A DNA stretch of 36,912 nt from Mollicutes bacterium (GTDB lineage: Bacteria > Bacillota_I > Bacilli_A > RF39 > UBA660). Each line of letters starts with the position of its first letter. Within the stretch, counting starts at the first letter, position 1. The notes below the pieces were generated by a model. The model made no database searches and was not told the origin of the DNA. It was given only the letters and a program-made list of their open reading frames with translations. Position numbers and translations under genes: made by a program. Location: positions 1 through 36,912 of the forward strand of contig DUPI01000053.1 of the NCBI GenBank assembly GCA_012838395.1, written 5' to 3'. Below are positions 16,956-24,664 of this stretch, in pieces.

Positions 16956-17736
16956 TGCAATAGTTGCTCTTTTAATCATTGTACCAATCTTGTTATATGG
17001 TGGAAGTATTTATAACTTAACCATTTATATAATATCATTGTTTGGATTAAAGGAATTTATAGATATTAAGGAATCTAAAAGAAAAACACCGGATTTTATC
17101 AAATTTATTTCATATATTATAATGACTTTAATTGTTATCGGTAGTCCCCAATCAAATGAGTTAGTTTTTTCTATGGATTATCGTATTATTGCAGGACTTT
17201 TTATGGTTTATTTATTACCGACAGTCTTATATCATGATAGTACAAAGTATAATATTAATGATGCACTATATTTAATTGGGGGAATGTTCTTTTTGGGAAT
17301 GTCATTTCATTTACTTATAGTACTACGTCACAATCTTTTTGATTTAATTATTTATTTATTTTTAATTACCATTATGACTGATACTTTTGCTTATTTTACT
17401 GGCTATTTTATTGGCCGCAATAAATTATTAGAAGACATTTCTCCTAAAAAAACTTGGGAAGGATTAATCGGAGGAACGATTATGGGGGTTTTTACTAGTT
17501 CTGTTTTTTATCTAACAGTAATTAACCCAAATATTGATATAACAACATTGTTAATAGCAACCACCTTTTTATCGCTAGTTGGACAATATGGTGATTTAGT
17601 TTTTTCAGGTATTAAAAGGTATTATAAGAAAAAAGATTTTGCTAACATTATGCCAGGCCACGGTGGAATCTTAGATAGATTAGATAGTATTATTTTTGTT
17701 GTTTTAGGTTATATGTTCTTTATATCAATATTATAG
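16936..17736 (+). CDS. cdsA: Phosphatidate cytidylyltransferase
   Basis: This 266-residue membrane enzyme makes CDP-diacylglycerol from phosphatidate and CTP. It has about seven hydrophobic segments and a C-terminal CDS signature in which SGIKRYYKKKDF is followed by PGHGGILDRLDS. The ATG at 16936 has GGAGGT seven bases upstream, inside the end of uppS; a longer frame starting at 16894 lacks this site. Its CTP comes from the pathway of the neighbouring pyrG gene. The gene is followed by rseP after 12 bp, with no dxr in between. Confidence 0.95.
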   Translation: MKTRITSAIVALLIIVPILLYGGSIYNLTIYIISLFGLKEFIDIKESKRKTPDFIKFISYIIMTLIVIGSPQSNELVFSMDYRIIAGLFMVYLLPTVLYHDSTKYNINDALYLIGGMFFLGMSFHLLIVLRHNLFDLIIYLFLITIMTDTFAYFTGYFIGRNKLLEDISPKKTWEGLIGGTIMGVFTSSVFYLTVINPNIDITTLLIATTFLSLVGQYGDLVFSGIKRYYKKKDFANIMPGHGGILDRLDSIIFVVLGYMFFISIL

Positions 17737-17748
17737 AAAGAGGTATAT

Positions 17749-18789
17749 ATGACGTTAATTTATTTTATATTAGTTCTTGGAGTTACTGTTTTTATTCATG
17801 AACTTGGACATTTTATTTTTGCTAAAAAAGCTGGAATATATATTTATGAATTTTCAATTGGGATGGGACCGAGATTATTTAAATTTAATCGTAAAAATGA
17901 TGAAACTGTTTATTCTATTAGACTGTTACCAATTGGTGGTTATGTAAGTATGTCTGGTGAAGAAGTAGAAGTTGATGAAAGTGTTCCCCTTGAACAAAGA
18001 TTTCAATCCAAAACATGGATTCAACGACTTTTAACAATTACTGCTGGAGTAATCTTTAATTTTATTTTAGCAATTATATTATTATTTATTGTAGGTTTAG
18101 TAGTAGGAGCACCCAATAACAAACCAATTATTACATCACTAGATGAGGAGTATCCAGTTTACAATACAGAATTAAAACCTGGTGATAAAATTATAAAAGT
18201 AAATAATAAAAAGGTTAATTCTGTTGATCGTTTTTTATTAGAATTACAATTAAATAATGGTAAAAACTTAACCTTTGAGGTAGTTGATAATAACAATGCA
18301 ATTAAAAAGGTTGAATTAGAACCTAAAAAAATAGAAGAAAATGGTACTGAGATGTATAGATATGGATTTTCACTTGATAATAGTGTTACCAAAGGAATTC
18401 TACCTTCAATTAAATTCGCATTTGCTAAAACAGGTAGTTTAATTGAACAAATGATGATTATTGTTAAATCATTAATAACTGGACAATTGAAATTGAATTC
18501 ATTAGCAGGACCAATTGGAATATATGGTATTGTTGGAAAAACAGCTAAAGCAGGTTTAATTAATTTAGTTTATTTAATTGCTTTTTTAAGTATTAATGTA
18601 GGCTTTATTAATATTATGCCATTTCCAGCATTTGATGGTGGTCGATTATTATTTTTAATTATCGAAAAAATCAAAGGAAGTCCAATTAATGCCAAAGTTG
18701 AAAATATAGTTCACAATATTGGTTTTTCACTTTTGATATTACTAATGCTTTTAGTAACTTATAATGATATATTAAGGTTATTTAAATAA
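17749..18789 (+). CDS. rseP: RIP metalloprotease RseP/RasP (site-2 protease)
   Basis: This 346-residue intramembrane zinc protease cleaves anti-sigma factors and signal-peptide remnants. The first membrane segment carries HELGH (17-21). The following GIYIYEFSIGMGPRLF and LPIGGYVSMSGE are typical, and a PDZ domain (about 130-200) contains ELKPGDKIIKVN. The second metal motif near the C-terminus is PAFDGGRLLF, where LDG is more usual. Four membrane segments are expected. The ribosome binding site is AGAGGT. The gene closes the uppS-cdsA operon. Confidence 0.94.
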   Translation: MTLIYFILVLGVTVFIHELGHFIFAKKAGIYIYEFSIGMGPRLFKFNRKNDETVYSIRLLPIGGYVSMSGEEVEVDESVPLEQRFQSKTWIQRLLTITAGVIFNFILAIILLFIVGLVVGAPNNKPIITSLDEEYPVYNTELKPGDKIIKVNNKKVNSVDRFLLELQLNNGKNLTFEVVDNNNAIKKVELEPKKIEENGTEMYRYGFSLDNSVTKGILPSIKFAFAKTGSLIEQMMIIVKSLITGQLKLNSLAGPIGIYGIVGKTAKAGLINLVYLIAFLSINVGFINIMPFPAFDGGRLLFLIIEKIKGSPINAKVENIVHNIGFSLLILLMLLVTYNDILRLFK

Positions 18790-18820
18790 AAAAAGAGGCT
18801 TACCTCTTTTTATTTTTTTG
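18788..18820. terminator. Bidirectional terminator between rseP and pyrG
   Basis: Stem AAAAGAGG/CCTCTTTT (18791-18798 with 18803-18810), with A-runs and T-runs on both flanks, works for both convergent genes. It includes the pyrG stop codon. Confidence 0.8.
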
Positions 18821-20404
18821 TTCAAGACAACTATCAACAAATCCTAAGAACAATGGATGAGCTTTAATTGGTCTACTTTTGAATTCGGCTCTAAATTGAC
18901 AAGCAACGAAGTAGGGGTGGTCTTTAAGTTCAATGATTTCAATTAATTTAGTCTTTTCATCATAACCGGAGATAACTAATCCGTTTTCTTCTAATACTTG
19001 TCTATAATTTAAATTTAATTCATATTTGTGGCGATGCCTTTCTAGACTATTATTTACTTTATATAGTTCACTAGCTAGGCTATCTTTCTTTATTATACAA
19101 TTATAATTACCAATTCGATTATTATCCCGCAGACCATAATTGTTTTTTAGCTCACTCATAAGATCAATAATTGGTTTCTTCGCTAATTCATTAAATTCTC
19201 TGGATGTGGCATTTTCTAAATTACAAACATTTTTAGCAAATTCAATAATCGCCATTTGAAATCCTAAATCAATTCCTAAAAAGGGAATTTTGTTTACTCT
19301 TGCATATTTTACAACATCAATAATTTCAACTTCAGCAGGTCCATAAGGTATAATAATTCCGTGAACATTTTTTAATAGTGATTTTAATTTAGTTGTTTCT
19401 TTTAAATCTTTAGTATCAATCCAAGTAATATTGATCTTAGTACCCAAATGATAACCAGCATGGGTTAAAGCTTCTTTTACCGATATATAAGCGTCAATAA
19501 GCTCAACATACTTTCCAATTATGGCGATATCAACTTCTTTTTTTAAACTTTGAACTTTATCAATTAAATCATTCCACGTTTCTAAATTTATTTTATTTAA
19601 AGGTAAGTTGAATTGGTTTAATATAATTTCATCCATTTTTTGATCGTAATAATTAATTGGAATTTTATAGACACTTTTAACATCTATTGCATCTAAAACA
19701 TGAGTTTTGGGAATACTACAAAAAAGCGAGATTTTTTGTCTTATATCATCATTAAGAGAAATCGGAGTTCGACATAAAACAATATCTGGTTGAATACCTA
19801 AGCCTCTAAGTTCTATCACACTATGTTGAGTAGGTTTAGTTTTCAATTCACCAGAACCAAATAAATAAGGAATAAGGGTCATATGAACAAATAGTGTTGA
19901 TTCAGCTCCTAATTCATATCTAATTTGCCTTAATGATTCTAAAACAGCTTGTGATTCAATATCACCAATCGTCCCACCAATTTCCGTTATAATAATATCT
20001 GCACCTGATGAAGAGCCTGCCTCATAAATTCTTCTTTTAATTTCGTTAGTAATATGAGGAACAATTTGAACAGTCCCACCACCATATTCTCCACGACGTT
20101 CATTTTCTATAACAGTCGAAAAAATCATTCCAGTACTGATACTCGAAGAATAATTTAATTCTTCGTCAATAAATCTTTCATAATGCCCTAAGTCGAGGTC
20201 AGTTTCACTTCCGTCAGCCGTTACAAAGACTTCTCCGTGCTGTAATGGTGACATAAGTCCTGGGTCGACATTAATATAAGGGTCAAATTTCTGCATAAAA
20301 ACTTTATATCCTCGAGATTTTAATAAAAGGGCGATTGAAGACGCCGCAATACCTTTGCCAATCCCTGAAACAACCCCACCGGTAACAAAAACATACTTAG
20401 CCAT
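18800..20404 (-). CDS. pyrG: CTP synthase with a degenerate glutaminase domain
   Basis: This 534-residue enzyme converts UTP, ATP and ammonia to CTP. The synthase domain (1-265) is intact: GGVVSGIGKG nucleotide loop, DLDLGHYERF, EIGGTIGD and KTKPTQHSV. The C-terminal class I glutaminase domain has its fold markers (ERHRHKYELN, HPYFVACQF) but not its chemistry. The nucleophile Cys, C379 in E. coli, is Asp379 (GIDLGFQ); the catalytic His is Arg505 (QFRAEF); only Glu507 remains. The oxyanion loop PGGFGxRG reads PYGPAEV and is three residues shorter. The codon is GAT, so a single sequencing error cannot explain it. The enzyme should be ammonia-dependent. Start ATG follows AGGAGG. See the leader entry for regulation. 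Confidence 0.95.
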   Translation of the reverse strand: MAKYVFVTGGVVSGIGKGIAASSIALLLKSRGYKVFMQKFDPYINVDPGLMSPLQHGEVFVTADGSETDLDLGHYERFIDEELNYSSSISTGMIFSTVIENERRGEYGGGTVQIVPHITNEIKRRIYEAGSSSGADIIITEIGGTIGDIESQAVLESLRQIRYELGAESTLFVHMTLIPYLFGSGELKTKPTQHSVIELRGLGIQPDIVLCRTPISLNDDIRQKISLFCSIPKTHVLDAIDVKSVYKIPINYYDQKMDEIILNQFNLPLNKINLETWNDLIDKVQSLKKEVDIAIIGKYVELIDAYISVKEALTHAGYHLGTKINITWIDTKDLKETTKLKSLLKNVHGIIIPYGPAEVEIIDVVKYARVNKIPFLGIDLGFQMAIIEFAKNVCNLENATSREFNELAKKPIIDLMSELKNNYGLRDNNRIGNYNCIIKKDSLASELYKVNNSLERHRHKYELNLNYRQVLEENGLVISGYDEKTKLIEIIELKDHPYFVACQFRAEFKSRPIKAHPLFLGFVDSCLEQKNKKR

Positions 20405-20422
20405 AAATACCTCCTAAATCAT

Positions 20423-20455
20423 AAAAAAAGCCCTAGAGAGTTCCTCTAGGCTCTC
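20423..20455 (-). promoter_or_regulatory. pyrG leader attenuator
   Basis: On the minus strand the transcript should start with GAGAGCC and fold at once into a terminator. CCTAGAG pairs with CTCTAGG (seven pairs), extended by AG/CT around one bulged G, and is followed by seven T. The first bases GAGAG can instead pair with CTCTC at 20436-20440, which overlaps the terminator stem and excludes it. In B. subtilis pyrG, low CTP causes G addition at the transcript start to form an antiterminator. The layout here is analogous, but the initial sequence differs. Confidence 0.65.
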
Positions 20456-20459
20456 TATA

Positions 20460-20488
20460 ATTATAACATGCTAGTAAAAATATTCCAA
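20460..20488 (-). promoter_or_regulatory. pyrG promoter
   Basis: On the minus strand, TTGGAA (20488-20483) and TATAAT (20465-20460) are 17 bp apart. The likely transcription start is about 20453-20456, right at the attenuator stem. Confidence 0.7.
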
Positions 20489-20527
20489 GAAAAAACATAA
20501 AACATTTTTATTAAATAATAACAAGTG

Positions 20528-20536
20528 TGGTATAAT
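20528..20536 (+). promoter_or_regulatory. Extended -10 promoter for the pre-uvrA ORF and uvrA
   Basis: TGGTATAAT is an extended -10 element. The -35 region (TTATTA, 20508-20513) is poor. It lies back to back with the pyrG promoter. Confidence 0.5.
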
Positions 20537-20567
20537 AACTATGTTATATAAAAGTGAGCTTGTAATC

Positions 20568-21044
20568 ATGAATGAAGTAGAAATGACTAGTCAAGAGTTA
20601 TCAAAGTTAAAAAAATTGAATGTTAAATCTATTAATATTGAGAGTGATTTATATGTTTATGAAGATATTTATTTAATTAAAAAGTTTCTTGATGATGATG
20701 AAGAATTTTTAAAAGAAAAAAAACTAAAAGTTGATAGATTAGTACAAAAGAAAATAGCTGGTACAGTTCCGGTTTAATCAAAGATTTGTATTGATAATAA
20801 ATTTATTGATGATATGACACCACGCAAAGAGTTAGATATTTTTCTTTTAAATATTTTATTTGTAAATATTTTAAGTAAACAAAATGTCTCGAGAATGTCT
20901 AAAGATGAAGTATTAAATGTTATTAATAATTTAGATGTTTCAGATAACTTAAAAGAATATTTTAGTTTAATTACTAATGGTGTTTATAATGATTACGCAA
21001 CAACTTTATTAAAAACAGAAATAATAAAAAGGCGTCTAAGATGA
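20568..21044 (+). pseudogene. Hypothetical gene interrupted by an in-frame TAA
   Basis: An ATG at 20568 opens 69 codons ending at TAA (20775-20777). The same frame stays open for another 88 codons past the stop, to a TGA at 21042-21044, ten bases before uvrA. The part beyond the stop begins SKICIDNKFIDDMTPRKELD. No ribosome binding site precedes the only nearby ATG (20814), so the two pieces look like one gene of about 158 codons with a nonsense mutation. The segment IYLIKKFLDDDEEFLKEKK, followed by VDRLVQKK, is faintly like the N-lobe of a protein-kinase-like fold, but this is weak. An ATG at 20541 would sit on the promoter. Confidence 0.55.
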
Positions 21045-21053
21045 GGTGATGTA

Positions 21054-23882
21054 ATGGATAAAATAATTATTAGAGGAGCTCGCGAAAACAATTTAAAAAA
21101 TGTTGATATCGAACTCCCTAAAAATAAATTAATTGTTATGACTGGTGTTAGTGGTAGTGGAAAAAGTAGTTTAGCTTTTGATACTATTTATGCTGAAGGT
21201 CAAAGACGATATGTTGAAAGTTTAAGTGCTTATGCTAGACAATTTTTAGGCGGAAGTGAAAAGCCTGATGTTGATAGTATTGATGGCTTAAGTCCGTCAA
21301 TAAGTATCGATCAAAAAACAACTAGTAAAAACCCAAGAAGTACCGTAGGGACAGTAACTGAGATATATGATTATTTTCGTCTTTTGTATGCCCGTATTGG
21401 AGTACCGTATTGTTTAGAACACAATATTCCAATTAGTAGTCAAAGTATTGAAGAAATGGTTATTCAAATTATGAACTTAGAGGCAAATACTAAACTAAGA
21501 GTATTAAGCCCAATTGTACATGGTGAGAAGGGAATGCATAAAGATACTTTTGAAAAAATAAAAAAAGAAGGTTTTACAAGAATTAGAGTAAATGGTGATG
21601 AATATGAAATTGATGATGCTCCAGAACTAGATAAAAATCAAAAACATAACATTGATATCATTGTTGACCGTTTAATTATGAAAGAAGATATTCGTAGCCG
21701 CTTATACGAGAGTATTGAAACAGCTGTTAATATGGCTAAAGGTAAAGCCGTTATTGATATTATTGGTGGCGAAGAAATTGTTATGAGTGAAAAATATGCT
21801 TGTCCGCATTGTGATTTTTCATTACCAGAATTGGAACCTAGAATGTTTTCCTTTAATGCACCTTTTGGTGCTTGTCCTGATTGTAAGGGATTAGGCATCA
21901 AATTAGAAATTGATAGTGATCTAATTGTACCTAATAAAGACATCAGCATTAGTGAAGGCGCTCTTGTCCCTTTGAATCATGTTGATGATAATATTTATTT
22001 TAGTAGTTTAGTAACAACTTGTGAGCACTATGGTATCGATATCCATAAACCATTTAAAAATTTAAAGAAAGCTGAACAAAATATCGTTTTCTATGGTTCT
22101 AAGGATAAGATCGATTTCAAATATGTGGCTAAAAACGGTAATGTTAGATATACTTCTGATTATTATGAAGGTGTTATTCATAACTTACAAAGAAGATATA
22201 TGGAAACTAAGAGTACTTGGATTCGTGAATGGATTGAACAATACATGACAGAGCTTACATGTCCGACATGTCTTGGTTCTAGACTAAGTGATTCTGTTTT
22301 ATCAGTGTTGGTGGGCAAAAAAAATATTTATGAATTAACTAAATTAAGTATTGGTGAAATAAGTAACTTTTTCTCTAAGTTAAAACTAAATAAAGAACAA
22401 ACTGAAATATCAAAAATAATTCTTAAAGAAATAATTTCAAGATTAGATTTTTTGATTAATGTTGGATTAGATTATTTAACGTTAGCTAGAAATGCTGGAA
22501 CACTTAGTGGGGGAGAAGCCCAACGAATTAGATTAGCTACTCAAATTGGTTCACAGTTAACTGGTGTTTTATATGTTTTAGATGAACCTAGTATTGGATT
22601 ACACCAAAGGGATAATCAAAAACTAATTGATTCATTAATTAATATGCGCAACTTAGGGAATACATTAATTGTTGTCGAACATGATACTGATACCATGTTA
22701 GCTAGTGATTATTTAGTTGATATTGGACCAGGAGCAGGACAACATGGTGGATCAATTGTTGCGGCTGGTACCCCTCAAGATGTTATGAACAATGATGCAA
22801 GTATAACAGGGCGTTATTTAAGTGGAAAAGAAAAAATATTAATTCCTAAAAACAGGCGTTCCGGTAATGGAAAGTATCTTGAAATTAAAGGGGCCAAGGA
22901 AAATAATTTAAAAAATATAACTGTTAAATTTCCACTAGGGACTTTTATTTGTGTTACTGGTGTTAGTGGCAGTGGAAAAAGCAGTTTAGTAAATGAAATT
23001 TTATATAAAGCTGTTGCCAGTAATTTATATCGAACTAAAGTTAAACCTGGTAAATTTAGAAGTATAAAAGGAATTGAACATATTGATAAAGTTGTTGAAA
23101 TATCACAAGCACCAATTGGTAGGACACCCCGTAGTAACCCAGCAACTTATACTGGAGTCTTTGATGATATTAGGGATGTTTATACTTTGACTAAAGAAGC
23201 TAAGATTAGGGGTTATTCTAAAGGAAGATTTTCTTTTAATGTTAAAGGTGGAAGATGCGAGGCATGTCAAGGTGATGGTGTTAAAAAAATTGAAATGCAC
23301 TTTTTACCAGATGTTTATGTTCCTTGTGAAGTATGTGGCGGAACTCGTTATAATAGAGAAACATTAGAAATTAAATATAAAAATAAAAACATTCACGACA
23401 TACTTGAAATGCGTGTTGAAGAAGCAACTAACTTTTTTGAAAATGTTCCAAAAGCTCATGTGAAATTAAATATGCTAATGGATGTTGGATTATCATACAT
23501 TAAACTAGGACAAAGTGCACCAACTTTGAGTGGTGGTGAAGCAGCTCGTGTAAAACTAGCTAAAGAATTACAAAAGAAACCAACTGGTAAATCATTATTT
23601 ATTTTAGATGAACCAACAACTGGACTACATAGTGACGATATAAAAAAATTATTAGTTATTTTAAATCGAATTGTTGAAAACGGTGATACTGTTGTCGTAA
23701 TTGAACATAACTTAGATGTCATCAAAACAGCTGATTATATTATCGATTTAGGACCTGAAGGCGGTGACAAAGGGGGAACGGTTATAGCAACTGGTACACC
23801 TGAAGAAGTTGCCCAAAACAAAGAAAGTTATACTGGTCAGTTTTTAAAGAAGCTTCTAAAAAAAGAAGCTTATGAAAAATAA
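21054..23882 (+). CDS. uvrA: Excinuclease ABC subunit A
   Basis: This 942-residue DNA damage sensor of nucleotide excision repair loads UvrB at lesions. There are two ABC ATPase modules: the first Walker A is GVSGSGKSS at 31-39, with signature LSGGEAQRIRLA; the second has GVSGSGKSS near 643 and LSGGEAARVKLA. Zinc modules CPHC/CPDC in the first half and CEACQGDG/CEVCGG in the second are complete. GAGGTGATG precedes the start. uvrB is not adjacent, unlike in many Firmicutes. The last codons include a perfect AAGCTTCT/AGAAGCTT inverted repeat, without a T-run. Confidence 0.98.
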   Translation: MDKIIIRGARENNLKNVDIELPKNKLIVMTGVSGSGKSSLAFDTIYAEGQRRYVESLSAYARQFLGGSEKPDVDSIDGLSPSISIDQKTTSKNPRSTVGTVTEIYDYFRLLYARIGVPYCLEHNIPISSQSIEEMVIQIMNLEANTKLRVLSPIVHGEKGMHKDTFEKIKKEGFTRIRVNGDEYEIDDAPELDKNQKHNIDIIVDRLIMKEDIRSRLYESIETAVNMAKGKAVIDIIGGEEIVMSEKYACPHCDFSLPELEPRMFSFNAPFGACPDCKGLGIKLEIDSDLIVPNKDISISEGALVPLNHVDDNIYFSSLVTTCEHYGIDIHKPFKNLKKAEQNIVFYGSKDKIDFKYVAKNGNVRYTSDYYEGVIHNLQRRYMETKSTWIREWIEQYMTELTCPTCLGSRLSDSVLSVLVGKKNIYELTKLSIGEISNFFSKLKLNKEQTEISKIILKEIISRLDFLINVGLDYLTLARNAGTLSGGEAQRIRLATQIGSQLTGVLYVLDEPSIGLHQRDNQKLIDSLINMRNLGNTLIVVEHDTDTMLASDYLVDIGPGAGQHGGSIVAAGTPQDVMNNDASITGRYLSGKEKILIPKNRRSGNGKYLEIKGAKENNLKNITVKFPLGTFICVTGVSGSGKSSLVNEILYKAVASNLYRTKVKPGKFRSIKGIEHIDKVVEISQAPIGRTPRSNPATYTGVFDDIRDVYTLTKEAKIRGYSKGRFSFNVKGGRCEACQGDGVKKIEMHFLPDVYVPCEVCGGTRYNRETLEIKYKNKNIHDILEMRVEEATNFFENVPKAHVKLNMLMDVGLSYIKLGQSAPTLSGGEAARVKLAKELQKKPTGKSLFILDEPTTGLHSDDIKKLLVILNRIVENGDTVVVIEHNLDVIKTADYIIDLGPEGGDKGGTVIATGTPEEVAQNKESYTGQFLKKLLKKEAYEK

Positions 23883-23924
23883 CAAATATCCATGATATAC
23901 TATATATAATAGGAGGTAGAAATT

Positions 23925-24626
23925 ATGACACCGCATATTGAGGCAAAAAAAGAAGATATTGCCAAAATAGTAATAATGCCCGGAGATCCACTTCGCGCAA
24001 AGTTTATTGCAGAAACGCATTTAACTGATTATAAGTTAATTAATCAAGTAAGAGGAATGTTAGGTTATACCGGTTACTACAAAGGAAAACAAGTAACCGT
24101 TATGGCATCAGGGATGGGAATACCTAGTATGGGGATTTATTCTTATGAATTATTTCATTATTATGATGTTGATGTAATTATTAGAGTTGGTTCATGTGGA
24201 GCATATACTGAAAAATTAAATTTATATGATTTAATTTTAGTGTCGGAAAGTTATTCTGATTCTAATTATGCTTTAACGCAAAATGGTTATGATAAAAAAT
24301 CAGTTTTATCTTCGCCAAAATTAAATGATCAAATTATTAAAGCAGCTATTAACAATAACTTAAAACTTAATGTGGGAAAGATTCATTGTAGTGAAGTGTT
24401 TTATAGAAATAATAATCCATTTCAGGAGTTATATAAAAATGAACATTGTTTGGCTGTTGAAATGGAAACTTTCGCGCTGTTTCATAATGCTAATTTATTC
24501 AAAAAGAAAGCGGCTTGCCTTTTGACAGTATCTGATAATTTAGTAACTAAAGAAGAAACAACAAGTGAAGAACGTCAAACAGCCTTTACGGAGATGATTA
24601 AACTAGCCCTTGAGTCTGTATTATAA
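23925..24626 (+). CDS. deoD: Purine-nucleoside phosphorylase DeoD type
   Basis: This 233-residue hexameric salvage enzyme splits purine (deoxy)nucleosides with phosphate. Motifs include MPGDPLRAKFIAE (phosphate site), GMGIPSMGIYSYEL, RVGSCGAY, and VEMETFALF, which binds ribose and base. The catalytic Asp of the bacterial DeoD group is in TVSDNL. AGGAGGT precedes the ATG, and a likely -10 TATACT sits at 23896-23901. With uvrA upstream and the M16 pair downstream, no pathway cluster is evident. Confidence 0.95.
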   Translation: MTPHIEAKKEDIAKIVIMPGDPLRAKFIAETHLTDYKLINQVRGMLGYTGYYKGKQVTVMASGMGIPSMGIYSYELFHYYDVDVIIRVGSCGAYTEKLNLYDLILVSESYSDSNYALTQNGYDKKSVLSSPKLNDQIIKAAINNNLKLNVGKIHCSEVFYRNNNPFQELYKNEHCLAVEMETFALFHNANLFKKKAACLLTVSDNLVTKEETTSEERQTAFTEMIKLALESVL

Positions 24627-24664
24627 AATAGAGAAATTAACATATACTATGGAAGAGGTGAGTT

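Noticed and set aside
20541..20567. ATG at 20541 as the start of the pre-uvrA ORF.
   Set aside because: It lies only four bases after the -10 box, so it would need a leaderless start; the ATG at 20568 is more plausible.
23456..23725. Minus-strand ORF of 89 codons inside uvrA, and similar antisense ORFs in gatB, yebC and thrS.
   Set aside because: These are shadows of conserved coding frames, without ribosome binding sites or family features.
23842..23875. Terminator at the end of uvrA (AAGCTTCT/AGAAGCTT).
   Set aside because: The repeat lies in coding sequence and has no T-run after it.
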